Below the pieces are notes generated by a model. That model did not search any database, was not told the origin of the DNA, and saw only the letters and a list, made by a program, of their open reading frames with translations. A stretch of DNA of 64,000 bases from Drosophila persimilis (Eukaryota > Arthropoda > Insecta > Diptera > Drosophilidae). Position 1 is the stretch's first letter, and every line of letters starts with the position of its first letter. The stretch spans positions 9,486,001 to 9,550,000 of the forward strand of contig NW_020825294.1 in NCBI RefSeq assembly GCF_003286085.1, in the 5' to 3' direction. Of this stretch, positions 1 through 14,248 are shown in pieces. The position numbers and the translations under genes were made by a program.

Positions 1-3000
1 TGCTGAAGGGAAAAAAAACCAGGAGAAACATGAAAAACAGGGGGAAATTATGTCAGCAATTAGGCAGGGGCCGACCTACAGGGTATGACACTCGAATGAG
101 ACCTGCATGGAGGGGACATTGGGGATGGGGTGCAGATGGAGATGGAGTACTGCCAGCAAGAGGATTTCAATGTAGCCGAGACGGACTGTAGGGCATCATT
201 AAAAAGTCATTTACATGCAGGACTAGGCTCTGCGTCGCAGGACATTTAGTCGGGCACGGGACGGACTCTCCGGCGACTGACTCTCTCCGACAGTTTGTTA
301 ATTTTAGATTTGAAACACGTTTCCAACTCAATTTTATCGCATGTTACGCCTTGCTGCCTTTTCGCTCTACGCCCAATGCAAACAAGCTGCGGACATTTCC
401 CTACAATTTTCCCTCCCATACACTCGCACTCGCACTCGTGCTAGTACTCTTCTGCTGTTACACGATGCGTTTTCCAGCGGCGCTTCTTGAGGGGAAAAAA
501 GCGATGGCCAAGCACTTTTCAGACCCAAAAGTCTTTAGGAATATATTCCAAGATTAAAACACCACCGGTACAAAGTCCCACGTGCAAACCCCCCGCCCTG
601 GACTTTCTCCCCGCACCTTCGGTCATGAATTTTGATTTCAAGTGTCGCCATCGTCGTCGTCCTCGTCATTTCTATGCAGAAGGAAGGAGCGACAGGAGGA
701 CTGGATGGACTGGTCCAATTAGAGGGCGAAGGTTTAATTTATGCGCCTCAAGAACCTTGCTACAAATTGGCCATTGTTGCCATTGCTATTGATAGGTCTT
801 TCCTCGGACTCCTTCCTGAACTTCCACTCACTTCTTTGGCGCGGACTCCGATTCCCACATGCTGCCTGCTACAGTGAAAAGTTTAACAAAGGCCTCCACT
901 CACTCGACAAAGTTTTAATATAATTTTTCGCATAATATTTTCTCAGTTGGAAACAAAAAAAAGTTCAGTCAGTTTTTGGCCTAGGCCCGGGTCCTAGGAC
1001 ACCTGGCTGACCGCACGCATGGGAATTGAGACAGGTGGCCGACGGACATAGTGGAAAACTGGAAAACTCATAAAGCTAATTAAGAATTGTGCCAAAGTTG
1101 CTCGGTCTCTTAGGGTGGCATACTCTCTTAGCGGTCTTTCTCTCCGGGTATTTGCTAAATTTATTTAAAGCCGTCAAATAAAATGCATATTTATGAGCAG
1201 GGAGTTTTGTTTCTTATTCAATTTGAACAATTATGACTTGCATAATTAGGCAAAGGCTTAAGGGGATACCTTGGAGCTTACCCTTTGGCATAGGAATCGT
1301 GTGTGTGATTTAATCGTTTTTCATCATCGAAAAATCTCTTTTTCTCTCCTCAAACTGTAGGTACTCTCTCTTAATATAACTCATTGTTTGAGAGCAGCTT
1401 CGTTCACGTTACCGAAGGTAACAAATATAGGAGCCCTCTGGCATTATCGTTACCTTTATTTAACTTCACTTCTTTTTATCACATAAATAATGCGGAGCCG
1501 GATGAGTAACAAAAGCTTGCGCCAACAAGTCGCAAATCTGTTCTCTTATCTCTCTCTCTCGTGCTTGCTGCTCCGTTAGTACTGGCCAGCTTACTTGGAA
1601 AGAAGAGCGAAAGCTTATTTTGTCTCCCCTTTCTCCCGCTCATTCTAATGCTGATCCATTGATTCTTTGCTTTAGGCTCAATCGAAGCTGCTCTATTGTT
1701 GCTCTTCCCTTCTGCTTCTACTGCGAGCAAAAGCTCACTCAAAAAGTAGAGAAACAGCTTAAGAGCGGCTTTGTGTATAGCCTTGTTCCTCTTCTCTAAG
1801 CTAATTTCATGCTGCTCTATTGCTCCTCTGCGTGTCTGCTTCAGAATTAGAGCAACATTTTTGAGAGAAAAGATTTAAGAGTGACTTCCGAGCAGCTTTT
1901 CGTGCGCCTGGAGAAGTGGAGGGGGATTCATTTAACATGATCATGTTTAAAGCTTCAGATGACATATAATATAATAGTTTGCGAGTGAAGAATATTCTCG
2001 AAAATCAATATAAAATCGGTTTTAGGAAAAAACGGTTATAGGAACAATCCACTTCAGGGTATAGCCTAAATTCCATTTATATGGAAAATTTAACTAAAAT
2101 TCAATCAGCTCTTCAGTAACTCCTTTCAAGCTTTCCTTCTTAATCCTTCGCTGCTAAGAAAAGTTTTTCATATTTCCTAACAAAATAAATCCCGAACTTG
2201 TGCGCAAGCAAAGCGGCTCCTTAGCTGTTCTGGGTGTGGAGTCCCTTTGGAGATGTTGCAAGATATCCAACAACAATTGCCAAAAGAAGGTATAAACACT
2301 ACTTTGATGGCAATTTTGCATATTTACTTATGCAACATGGATACATGGACGCTTCTCCCACTTGACCAACTTTTCCAAAAGCTAGGAAAAATCTTTATTT
2401 AATCAGGCACATAGTTGAGGAAAAGTTGTGCGAGTGCACAAAAGTTTTTCGTGCCCTGGCAATTGTTTTGCACAAAAATGTCTTTTGACATTTTGTCTGT
2501 TGTCTCATGAGATGCGAATGTTTGTCGCAATCAAATAAAAAGAAACTTTTCAGTAAAGGCAGGAAGATTTCCCAAAGGGAATGATGATAGGCTGTAGCTG
2601 TAAGCCCCCGGTAGGCTAAAAAATGTGGGTTGAAAAATCTAATAACTGTTAAATCACCTGCAAAATGTTCATTTCACAGCGCTATAAACACGCACCTTCC
2701 CATCCGTCGGTCGTCGGTCGGCGTTCGTCCTTAGACGACTTAAACACTTACAAGGACTTAAGCACCTTTTGTTATTTCACCTGCGTAGCCGTGCCTCCCC
2801 TGTCTGTCACTTTAATCTGGTTGCCGCACGCAGCAGCAGCGGCTGAAGGAACGCAGAAGGAAAATCATGTGAAGGACACTCCACTCACATGGGTGGAAAA
2901 GTTTGCATGGAAAAGTTATTAACACGCGGCTCCCGGACTTAAATAAGTCATATTCTAGACGTCTTTGCCTTTACTGACTCCCTGACTGACGACTGACTTG

Positions 3001-5990
3001 TTGTACCCCTCGGAAAGTCGGAGGTCCTGCCCTGTCCTGTCCTGTGGATTGCTTATTAATTGCACGTTTCGACCTGAAAGTGAAAGCACAGTGCTGGAAA
3101 AGTTTCCAACTTAATTGAGAATCTGCCTCAATCTGTGGTGAGGGATAAAATATACACTTTGGCATACTTTTAGAAGGGTTATGGGAGTTATCTAAAGACC
3201 AAATACAACCACCGCTTAAGGGAATAATACATGCTCTCATGCATACTATATTTACTTACTTTTCTTAATTTGTTCTCATGTAATTTTGCATTTTGATTGC
3301 CCCTCATCGTTTCTGATACTAATACTGAATGGGCAGGTGATTACGGTGGGCAGAACACGGATCGGAAAAATATTAAACCACGTCTACATTTCACGTTGTA
3401 ATTTGTTATACTTTGTCTTGAAAAGCCGATTAAAAATATCAAAATGAATTTTAGTTCATGTAAAAAAGTGTTTAGAAAGAACATTCTATTTCAAAGTATT
3501 GCTGACACAATTCAACAGGGAAACGGCATATGATTTTTCATTAAATTAAGTTCCCAAAGTTAGAACTCCACTCCACTCCATAAATAATGATATACGTATG
3601 CGAATATGCTATAAAATTATCCATCCAAAGGGCCACTTTATCGACAGGTCAGTAATTTCAATTTCTATCGATGAACTGCATTTGTTTAATACATCCAAAA
3701 ACTAATGGAACTTCATGTTGATTCCAGGGGGGCTTAGGGGTGGTCAGGAATTTCCATCTGCGTCTGTTCTCGATAAAGGTAAACCGTGTTGCAGACGTCG
3801 TCGTCATCATCGTCGTCGGCGGCGTGCGACTTGTTTGTAAATTATAAAATAATGTCGGTTGCATTGCCAACGATGTCTGCTGCCTGCTGCCTACATGGTC
3901 TTTTTTTGTGCCAGGTACTTGCTATCTAAAGGGTATATAGTACTAGAAGATAGCTTCAAGAGGAGGCTTTAGTCAAACAAAAATTGGCTCCGTATGAGCC
4001 CTCAAAGCATAGAGACTATAAGAGCTTGCCCAAGAAGATGGAAAAAAATCTGCATTGCATACAAATACAAATTTTTTTTAAATTTTAAATTAAATCGTCT
4101 GTGACCCAGGTTTTATTAATTTTAAATTAAATTTTTTAATTTTAATATAAATATTTAAGTTATAATTTTAATTTCAAAATTTAAACACTTTTTTGCTCCC
4201 TTTTCAATTACGTTTTAGTGAGTATCTGCATAGTCGACAATTTCTTTCCACAATTTTCGTATTTTTTGCATGCGGTTTCAGGCAGTGTGTGTGGCAATGG
4301 GGGTGTCAGGAGTGGTAGGAGAGCATTTATGCCCGCTCGGTTAAGTGGCACATTTTTGGCTTAGCTTTCAGACATCACGACTACTGTGGAGTGGAGCCAG
4401 TTCTGTGGCTACTGCGGCGAGACGAAGGAAGGCTTTCCAACCTCTTGCATGTCTGAGCCGCCATTGCACTCGACTGTCGGTGCTGTCAAATAACTGACAT
4501 TACCTCGAAGCCGCTGCCGCTGCCGCTGCCGCTGATACTGCTGCCTCTACCACCGTTACAACCGTTGTTGCCGGCGCGGCCGCCATTGTTGTCGTCATCG
4601 TTGCAGCGTGGCGTCGCGTCGCACACATTTCGTGACTTTGAACAATAAAAAATTTCGATTAGAATGTAAAAGCGGCAACCAGCAACAGCAACAGCGGCAA
4701 CTGCAACGGCAATCAAATTGTGCGAGGCCTCCCCCTCCCTTTCTTTGGGGCACAGCCGTATAATAGCAAAAAATCGCTAAATTGTATATTAATAGAAAAT
4801 GAAATCTAAAAATCAGCCGAAAAAACAGTCAAAGCAATTCAAAATTGTTGGCCCCAACAATTGTTCTTTTTGCCAAACTTTACGACTTTGAAGGTGGATG
4901 AAGGAGCGAATCCTGAGCAACAAATTTTGGGGTTCATATAGAAAATTCCCCCCAAATTCGCATAATTTTCGACATTTACTGATTTCTCTGTGAAAAGATT
5001 CTAGATCAAGTCAGAAGAATCAGATTCAGTCAGGTCTTGAATTTATGGCATCCTATGATCCCTCTACATAACACATTCCTCAAAATAACATATAATGTCC
5101 GTCAGCGTAGATAAGTTGGATGTGGAAGTCCTTTGTTGCAGAACGATTTCTGAGAAGGCTGTCCAAAATATTTAGTTGTGCCACAGAAGATCGATGCTGT
5201 GAGAGAAATAATTGAGCAAGATTTTCGTGTGATACGACTGAGATTGAAGCATCCTTGGGCATTAAGAAAATGATTAAAAGCTACGATCGTGATGAAAGCT
5301 TCCACATCTACATACACAGCTGAAAAATCCTGGATATATATATATGAGTCCAAAAAACAAAAAAACAGCAATATACTTCCTTCCTAGTCCCAAAAGTGAT
5401 ACAAAAAAAGGGCTAGTCTACCTTCATGGAGAACATTTTTCACTTTTACAAAATCACATAAATTGGCGCTCCCGTTTTTACATTCCGCAAGATTTCTACG
5501 TTTTCAAAACGAAAACATTTTCGTTGACGAAATAAAAAGTAAACGGCTTTTTATACAACAAAAAGAACAAAAAGAAAAAAATAGATGACTTATTGATGCA
5601 TTGACATAAACTTGACACCTATGGAGGTATATCAGGGTAACTTGTGCTTTCTTTATAAATAATTTTATTTTAACCCAACCTCAAATTTGGCTCGGAAAAA
5701 ATTGGCCAGAAATTTAAAAAGCACACTACGCATCACACTTAAAAGAGCATTTATTTCAGTTACCAAGCAATCGTTTGTTTTGCTGTCACAGTATACTATT
5801 GAAATGTTTTACAGCATTTCTCCAGTCTATCGTTAGCAACACAGAAACACACATCAAAACACGCCACAACAAACAGATATTCCTTTTCAGGGTTTCATAA
5901 AATAGTCTCCCCAAAGACTACGTATTCAAATAGTTTTTGATTATAATAACGTAAGTGATCTGACCTATCATAATCCTACAATAACACCCC
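1..5990. other. Intergenic or intronic DNA, no gene supported
   Basis: AT-rich fly non-coding DNA with short runs of simple sequence. Open frames here are short, have no recognisable domain, and read as translated low-complexity DNA. Around 4070-4190 is a very AT-rich patch built of AAATTTTAAAT-like words. Around 4500-4540 there is a run of GCTGCC-type repeats. I see no tRNA, rRNA or transposon ends. It may be an intron of a gene lying outside the window or a regulatory region; the sequence alone does not decide. Confidence 0.6.
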
Positions 5991-6016
5991 ATTCGCCTTC
6001 CAATGCTGCTAGAACC

Positions 6017-7108
6017 ATGGCCTTTCTGGGTCGCCTGAATAACCAGGGCGTTCTGATTAATTGCGAGATATTCAGTGGCAATCGCCCCAAAGCTCTAGAG
6101 AGTCAAAGCCCCCAAGGGAATGCAGAAGAACACGGTACAGATGCACAGCTCCTAGGTGCCAAATCCTCCAGAACCTTCATCAAAACCTATGACGATGGCA
6201 AACTCGTTCCTGCCATTGGGAATCCCCGCACATTACGTTATGTGGACAGTTCCCTTTCGTCCTGTGACGCCAATTTCATGGACGAAACGGATGGGTCCAC
6301 ACTATGCTACTGTTCGCAGAGAACCAATGAAACGGAAACGCAAGCAATCTGTTTTCCGCAGGAAAATGAGAGTGCAAGTTCTTCAAATTCGTCGCAATAT
6401 GAAGAGGCAATGCCTATCACAATGGAGGAGGAGTTAATGCTGGAAAAAGACTCCACCACTTCGATGTGCAGTTCAACAATTGATAACAATCCATACATTC
6501 CTTCGCTCAAACTTCAATCGAGATCCGATACCGATTCGGGGGCATACTCTCCCACATACAGCCAGACGATCAAGGTCCTGAAGCTGGAGCGTCCGGTCAA
6601 AGAGGCCTACGACACTTGGCTATCGGCGAAGCGCGCACAACACCATTACAAGCATGAGGCCGAACTCCAGAAGGAGGAGGATCGCCTGCAAAAGGCAGCC
6701 GAACGTCAACGGCTGGCCAAGGAGCGCTATAAGCAATGGTGCTGGCAAAAGTCCCAGCAGCAGTCGACGTCCAAATCATCCATGAAAGCCGCCCCGAATG
6801 GTCCCAAGAACAAGAATAATTCTGCTGCAGCTCCACGTCTTGATGCCGCCGCCCAGAGGCGTCTGCAGGAGTGGGAATTGGAAAAAGTCAAGCAGGCCGA
6901 GAAGCGTCGTCAGCAGCAGCAAAGGGAGGCTCAAAAGCTCCATCAAGAGAACCTTTTGCGCCTCAAGAAAGCGGATGAGGCCTTCGAAAAATGGATTCAG
7001 AACGTGTCGCAGCGACCAAAGCCAGTGCCTCTCAATCAGGGCTTCAAGTCGCTGCGTGGCACAATCTCTGATATCTATGTAAATCCGAATGAGTGGGTCG
7101 ATTGAGTA
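6017..7108 (+). CDS. CCDC34-like coiled-coil protein
   Basis: Single-exon gene of 362 aa. The N-terminal half (about 1-190) is polar and Ser/Thr/acidic-rich with no domain I know. From about 195 to 330 it is a long charged helix with Trp residues at regular places (AYDTWLSAKR at 198, YKQWCWQK at 238, LQEWELEK at 283, AFEKWIQ at 322) and ends in a conserved-looking IYVNPNEW tail. This pattern of W-anchored heptads and an N-P-x-x-W C terminus is that of the CCDC34 family (DUF4207), implicated in vertebrate sperm flagella; the function in flies is inferred only. The start codon has a near-perfect animal context (ACC before ATGG), and an upstream in-frame start is not needed. An ATTAAA at about 7247 could be the poly(A) signal. 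It is the only credible gene in the first 28 kb. Confidence 0.8.
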
Positions 7109-7357
7109 TTGTGAAGATACAAGCAAAATCTTTGTTTCATACACTAGTATATATTGAGGTTCAAAACAGCATTTATTGCAGCGAAATCTATGTTTAGTAT
7201 GTGGTTTAAAAGTATCCTTTACTGACAATCGCTAACTCATTAGCAGCATTAAAATCAAAGCACACTAAAGGTCAATTTTACTTGTAATTCCCCGCCACTA
7301 CACTCCAACACGCACACCATAGCATGCCATTAATGAGCACCCACTAAGCCCCACAAA

Positions 7358-7380
7358 CCCACAAAGGAGATCTTTGTGGG
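7358..7380. other. Perfect 9-bp hairpin
   Basis: CCCACAAAG at 7358-7366 and CTTTGTGGG at 7372-7380 are exact reverse complements around the 5-nt loop GAGAT. It lies 250 bp past the stop of the CCDC34-like gene, just after its likely poly(A) signal. Function unknown. Confidence 0.6.
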
Positions 7381-10300
7381 AGAAATGTTAGAAGTTACAT
7401 CAGCACACACTCCACTCGAATAATCCCCCCTACTATGCACACAAACACTTCAAATCAAAACATACGCAAGCAAGCATTCATGGGCATCATCAGCCGGCAT
7501 CCAGCATCAGTGTGTCCTTTTCGCAGCATGACGCTCTCAGAACTGCGAGTAGTATCCTTCTGGGCGTTTGCATTGGATGTCTACTTTGACGGTCCAACGA
7601 GGACACACAGCTGCACACACATACAGCTGCCATATACTCGTGTGTAGCCAACACCTTTGAGGCCTTTTGATTTTGAATTTCATTGAAGAGGCTACCTCCT
7701 TAGCCCCTCTTGTCTATGGAATAGTTTTGGGTTTGCATGTGGCTTAGTGAAGGTTATTTTGGAATGGGGGTTATATGGCTAGGGATTCGAGCGGATCAAG
7801 CATCTGTTTAAAGTCACTGCATGGTGCCCTACTAAAAGGATTTAAGTGGATAAGTCACTTCTCCTTCAAAGAAAAATATCAATATGAAACATTTTGAAGA
7901 TCTTTGTCTGAATCTCGACCAAATTATCTCATTTCCCCTCTATGACTACCAAGAGTATTGCTTTTTCCCCTTGATGGGTAAATAAATCCATTTTTTAGGC
8001 CAAGTCTCATCGTTTTATTGGCTGCAATCCGCAACACTGACATCTCTCAAGTTCATAAAGCAAGTTCCAATGCAGATCCTCATGCTAGCCCCGGGCTGAT
8101 TTATGCTTAATTAAATGCCCCAAGTTGGGCCAGTGTTTTGCTCTTGGTTTTTTGTCCTTTCTCTCTTCCGTTGAGGAGTTTAAAGAGACAGCTAAAGCGC
8201 TGTGAACTTTTCCACCTGTCGCTCAGGTGAAACAATCGAAACGAAGGGAACGTAACGGGACGGAGGGTAGAACGAGCTGCTGGTCAGAGCAGGAAATATA
8301 TACAAACTTATTTAATATGAAAATGGCGTGCAAGGAACAAAAAAACATTGTATTATTATTTGTGCTTCGGTTGGCCCGAGGGCCACTTGGCCCTTAAGCG
8401 ATTTAGTTTCTTCTTTCGTTCTTCCTGTTTTTCTGTGGATAAATTTCAAGCTTGAAGAAGCGTGGAAATTGAATGGGCTACGGGATGGAAATTGACAGAC
8501 GGCCAGGCCAAGGCATTATATATTTTGCGGCAAGTAATGATATAATTATATTTTCATTGCCCGGCTCCTGTTCATCAGCTCACGGATAATTTAAATGTTA
8601 ATCAAATTAAAGTCTCGTCACGCACTTTTTAACCCACCTCGCAGCTGGGATATGCGATCCAGGCCTGTCCACTCGATGCGGGGTATATTTTTGATATTTC
8701 GCTCTTTCCTGTTTGCTTGCCCCGACCATTTTTTAATAATTTAATCCACTGCAATTGAGCGGCATGGCGTGCATTTCAAGCCTAGACAGATTTATCGAGA
8801 ATATACGAACAAAAAAAAAGAGAACGATAAAGCCGGGTTACATCGACAAATGAGATACCTATTATTCAGTGGACAACATGGGATTCTGAAAGTGTAAGTG
8901 CCACAGTTTCTCTAGGAGTGCTCCAGTTGAACCAAAGCAGACTTCCCTAGCCTTAATGTTCTAACTGACAGAGGGTGTCCATTATTAGTGTTGTACTAAT
9001 TAGCAAATTTCTGTGATTTGTCAGTATTTTTGTAGGCCCTAACCCAAATACACTTTACATGCTACTGGGTATAAAGACAATCCCCAGGAAGAGAGATCTG
9101 GCTAAGAGTGTGGAAAAAAGGAGAGAGGCAAATATTTTTGCGCAAACATTGATTGGCAATCGGCAGTGCAAGGTGAGTGGTGGGTGGTGGGTGGTGAGGA
9201 CGAAAAGGAGAAAACACTGACATTCTGCGTGTTAACACACACCCAGACATATGTAAACACACACACGCACGCACACATACACAAAAGCAATCCCACCCAT
9301 ACACCCATACACCCATGCACGTAAAGTCATGATGAATAACCCAGAGACATGGTTCGAGTGTGTGACGGAACATTGAGCTGGAAAAAGAAAGAAAAACATA
9401 CAAGTTGTAGGGGAAGAGGTGCAGAAAGCAGAGAGCAAGAAGGAGCGAAGAGAGAGGAGAGAGAGAAAGAGACTTGTTTTAATAAATGAAAATTCATTGA
9501 AAGCTGATAGCGTGTGAAAAATAAACGAAATGTGCAGTCGGTAAAAAAATATATGAAGTGTCAATGGTTGAGGCTACATCTGAAAATCTGCAAGAGATGC
9601 GCTATGAAAGTTAGGAGATATAGGATAGAGCCCTGCCTGAACAGGCAACTGAATCAATTCGGTGGGATTCGGTATTCGAAAATAATGAAGCAGTTATAGT
9701 AATTTTCGCTGTGTTGCATCCAAAACTTTCGGTTTTTTTTTCTCGCTCACTCCGCAATGCTCGCATTCGGTTCTTAGTGATTCAGGGTGATTCGAGTCTG
9801 ACTGAGGGCAGGATTCGTAATGATCAAAAATGTTAAAGAGGCTTGAGAATAGCTGTGTTTTTATGAATATACAATATAAAAATAATATATTTTTTTAGAC
9901 ATCTATAATTTCAATGATCATCTATCTCAATTCGAAATCAAAAGGTTCCACCATTTAATAGATCTCCCCTCGCTTTTCCATGCCCGAATACGCCCGAATC
10001 GCTTTGGTTCGCGATGTTTTCGATAACATGGCAACGACTACTATATATGTCAACTACTGTTTTGTGATCACAATCCCAATCCCCCATTCAGCTTAGTCAC
10101 TCTGTCATGACATTTTTCTAGTGGCAATTAGCAGCCACAGCATTGGCCCTAAATCACACCGATTTGTTTTCAAGCTTACATCCGAGTAGCTACAGCTAAC
10201 TGCCTGAATATTAATTAAAATAAATTGCCAGAATAGGCCAAAACAGAGCGGCGGCAAGAGTGGTTGACAGCCAAGGCAGTCGAGAGACACAAATTGGCAA

Positions 10301-11297
10301 AGAAAATACGTGCAAATCAAATATTGTGTCATATTTATATTGACAAAACTTGTAAAAAGTTACAGGAGTATTTTAATTGAATATTTTTGTCAAGGATATT
10401 ATCAATATTTTTCAGGTATTGTGTGAGATATTGCCACTCAAGAATTTTGTTTTTAATGGACATTAATACCCAACGATTTTGGTATTTATTGGAGAATATA
10501 TGTACATATGTTCTATTCAAGCTGCTCACACAAATCCAATTTTTGTCCATCAAAGAGGAGTGCCTCTTTCATGAACAGATGTACTTATAAAATGGCATTT
10601 ACTCACTCACTTGATAGCAGTACGGAAATCAATTAATTAGCTTCAGAGCACAACATATCGAGTTAATTAATTGAGCTTTCGACGACTAAAATATTTTATT
10701 TGGGTTACAATATTTTCCTACATATATATTTGGAGGACATGAAATTCTGTGATAAATACACGAATGAATTGTGTCCATAATTTTTTAGCCTTGAAAGCGA
10801 AGCCGCATGGCCCAAATGACGGCTAGATATTGCCAAAAATTAAACCAAAGTGCTGTTAAATTTAAGAATATATGAAACATCAAAACTGTAAACAAAATTA
10901 CATTAATTAGTTTTTGTGTGTGGATAAAAAGAAGATGTCATATTAGCAAAAGGTATAGTCTTAAGTGCTATTTGCTTCGCCTCATCTGTGTTCAAAACTA
11001 TGCCTGTATGCATATGGGTATACATATGTATATGTGTATGTAGATGTTGATTCCTACCCACGAACCGACATTTTGTGGGAAATAATAATTTAATTAGCCC
11101 CAAAAACACATACCCTAAGAGCAGGGGTTGGAAAAGAGAACAAAGAGTGCCAGAAGGTTATGACCTCCGAAACGAAAATTTGTGTCCATATCAAAAATAC
11201 CAATTATGGCAACATTTTGTTACACCCCCCCGGCCCTATACCCTGGCCCTTTCTGAACCTGAACTATCCCTCATTCAGTGACCATGTGGAGGCATCC

Positions 11298-11321
11298 GTG
11301 TGTGTGTGTGTGTGTGTGTGT
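11298..11321. repeat. (GT)n microsatellite
   Basis: Twelve uninterrupted GT dinucleotides in non-coding DNA. No associated gene signal. Confidence 0.9.
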
Positions 11322-14230
11322 CCTGGCATTTTCAATGGTGCTCGAGCATTAACGTTCAAAAGTCAATTAGTGGTTTTTATAAATGTGATTAAATTAAGTG
11401 ACAATGTTGTTTACTGTTTTTACGCTTTTCGGATTTCAGTTTCATTTTAATTGGGCTAAAATATGGGCCTGTAAATTGCACGTAGGCAGGGCAGTGGTGC
11501 AGAGCGGCGTCGTCCGGGCGTAATTCATCGAAAAATTGAACTCTAATTGGGCAAGGAATATTTGAGAAATTTGGTCTGTCAGTGTGGATTTGTCGCTGCA
11601 TAAAATTTGCATAGTTTTTGGACCCGTATAATGTTATTTTGTAGCGAGAATATTTTATGCGGGAATTGGATATAAATTAGAATGGCTTTTGGGTTGTCGG
11701 GAGATAAAGTGAGCCCGGATTTTAGAGCAAGTTAGCGTTTAGTAATTCTTGCTTATTTTAATTAATATTGATTGATCTTTAGGCGTAGCTTTAAACAAAT
11801 AGTCTATCATTTTCTATTCCCATTTCAGTTACAAATTCCTCCTCGGGCACACTCTAATCACTTTACCCTAATACTGTTTCTTTTGTTTAACATTTTAATA
11901 CAATTTCAAATAGATGTTTCACATGGTAAAATATTTTTAAAATTAATTTTCCTCTTTGCTACAAATTTTCAACATATTTTCTTACACCAGCAAATTTTTC
12001 TTATGCATTTTCTTTGTCCGCACAAAGAGCTGCAGGCCAGGCTTTTAAGCCTTTAACCGAAACACAAAAAACCCATTTTCCACTCGCTACACACACGACA
12101 GACCCGGGGACATATGGACAGATATACAGTCGTATATAGACGACAACCAGGGGCTTTTCAACTTGTTGTCTCTTAGCATTTTTTAAAATCAAAAAGCGAC
12201 ACAACGTCAAAACAATTTGTCGTCGTTTAAAAGTCGACATTTAAATAAGAAAATGCAAATGCGGAGGACGGCAGTCAGACAGTGGAGGCCAGGCCGTGCA
12301 ATGGTAGTGCCACTGGAGCCACCGCCTAAATGTATGCAATAATATTTTTTTATGAGCACGAAAGACGCCGCATACGGTTTCGTATGCATAAAATTAAGTC
12401 CTACGGACTACGGCTACTGGCAATTCTAGTCAGGGTCTGGTCGTAGCTCTGGTTGGAGGAGGTCTAGTCTGGGCCTCAGGTTGGTGGGATGGCAGGGGCC
12501 ACTGGCTCCCAGGCCCAGTTCTGGTCGAGCGTGACGGAGCGCAGCTGTAAATATAAAGTGTCAGGGAAACCACACTCCATACTCCTACAGATGCAGACAC
12601 CCATACAGCCGCCAACAATCCCATACATGGATACGAACAATCACACAAATGCGGGCGCACTGGCACTCTCACACTTGGCTTTTGCAAAAACGTGTCTATT
12701 ACAATTCAATTTGACAATAGGCGCACACAAAAGCCAACCCAAGCAACAAACCAAACATCCAACCATCCATTCAACCGCACTAAGCTACCGTGCACTCACA
12801 CACAAACATTGGTGCGACACACGACACACTCTCACACACACACTCATAGTGGGGACACAACACTCGCAGTGGGGCACACAAAAGCGCGAAACGCCCAAAA
12901 GTAGACTATAAAAAGTATAAACCAACGACTACGTGTATACCCTGACTGGGGGAGAAGTATGCAGGACATCTCTCTCGAGATTTTAACTTCTTAGAAGAGA
13001 ATTTCTACTGCACCCTCCTTTATTTAATGACCCAGTTGAATAAGCTATATATTTGAAAACAAATTGCATCCATGGAAACGAAGAACTCCTTACCATTACC
13101 TCATCCACTGTATAGGTTGCCCTTCCTTACACTTTACTTCTTTGATCTATGAATATTCCCGTTTTTAAGCAAATCTTCCGATCCTCCAAAGAACCTTCCA
13201 AAGAGTATCCCAAATTCGCTTCATCCCTAAAGTACTTTCCCATTCATTGCCATTCATGTTTGTTTATTTGTATTTTGGCCATGTGTTTTTACTGCAACGG
13301 AAACGTCAAGTAAATTTTTTCCCCAGCTCTACCGTAGTTAGTTGATGAAAAAACGCGGAGAGACAGAGAGCAAACGAAATAAAAAAAGGAGGAAAACTGG
13401 AGAGCTTCCAGGGAGGGTATAGGAAACGAAGGAGGGCATTACAAAACAAAAATCTGAGCGACGCAGGTGGCAGGAGCCCCGGCCACAACAATGGTGACAA
13501 TATGGCACAGAAAACCCCCCGGATCCCACTGGAACATGGCGAAACGTGAAGAGAACTCCACTTTGCCTAGTCCCTGGGGCGTTATTTGCACGTTTCCGGT
13601 ATAAATATACAACGGTCGAGATTTGTTTATGCGAAATGAAGCGCACAAAAGACAATTCGCATAAATGTTTGCCCGGAAAGGAGCCCAGCTAGCTGCTTGT
13701 CGGGTTCATTCCTTCCCCCCCCTGTGTCAAAATGTGGGTCGCAGCGGCTGGGTGCTCAGAGTGGGGTTCCCTGGTGCGTGACTTTGGCGGAAATAAAATT
13801 TGTCAGCATGCGGGTGGGTGGGTAGTGTCATGGCTTTAAATCAACTTACAAATGCGGTGAAAAAAGTTCTACTTTCCGGTCCCCCAACAGGTTGCCCAAA
13901 ATAGGATCATTACATAATGGTTTCCATTATTCAGTGCCATCTGCCCGTCCTGCCCGATTCTCCAATTACAGGCCCAGTGCCTCACCTAACCATCAATCAA
14001 TGAGTAAATGATCCAATAACTAATCGCCAGGATGCGATAACCATCTTTATAATTTGCTTGCTATCCCTCTCTAGGGGTCTGCACAGGCACATCAAATAAA
14101 TAAATCATATGTGAAAACTTTTTCACTTAGACAATATTTTCGGGCTACACATTTTCTGTGTGTGTGTGTGTGCTTTCCTGCCATTCATATTACGATAGCC
14201 ATAAGTCTGGGGCCTGTCGGTGCCCGGCAT

Positions 14231-14248
14231 GCTAGCCGAAAGGCTAGC
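14231..14248. other. Perfect 7-bp hairpin with GAAA tetraloop
   Basis: GCTAGCC, loop GAAA, GGCTAGC. The stem is perfect and the loop is a GNRA tetraloop, the most stable RNA loop class. No surrounding RNA gene could be recognised, so this may be chance. Confidence 0.5.

Noticed and set aside
351-557. Small ORF with a hydrophobic stretch (LALALVLVLFCCY)
   Set aside because: The hydrophobic run is encoded by a CTCGCACT-type simple repeat; no start context, splice site or homology supports it.
12430-12911. Overlapping ORFs of 85 and 140 aa
   Set aside because: Translations of CA-rich and GG-rich simple sequence; both strands are open by composition only.
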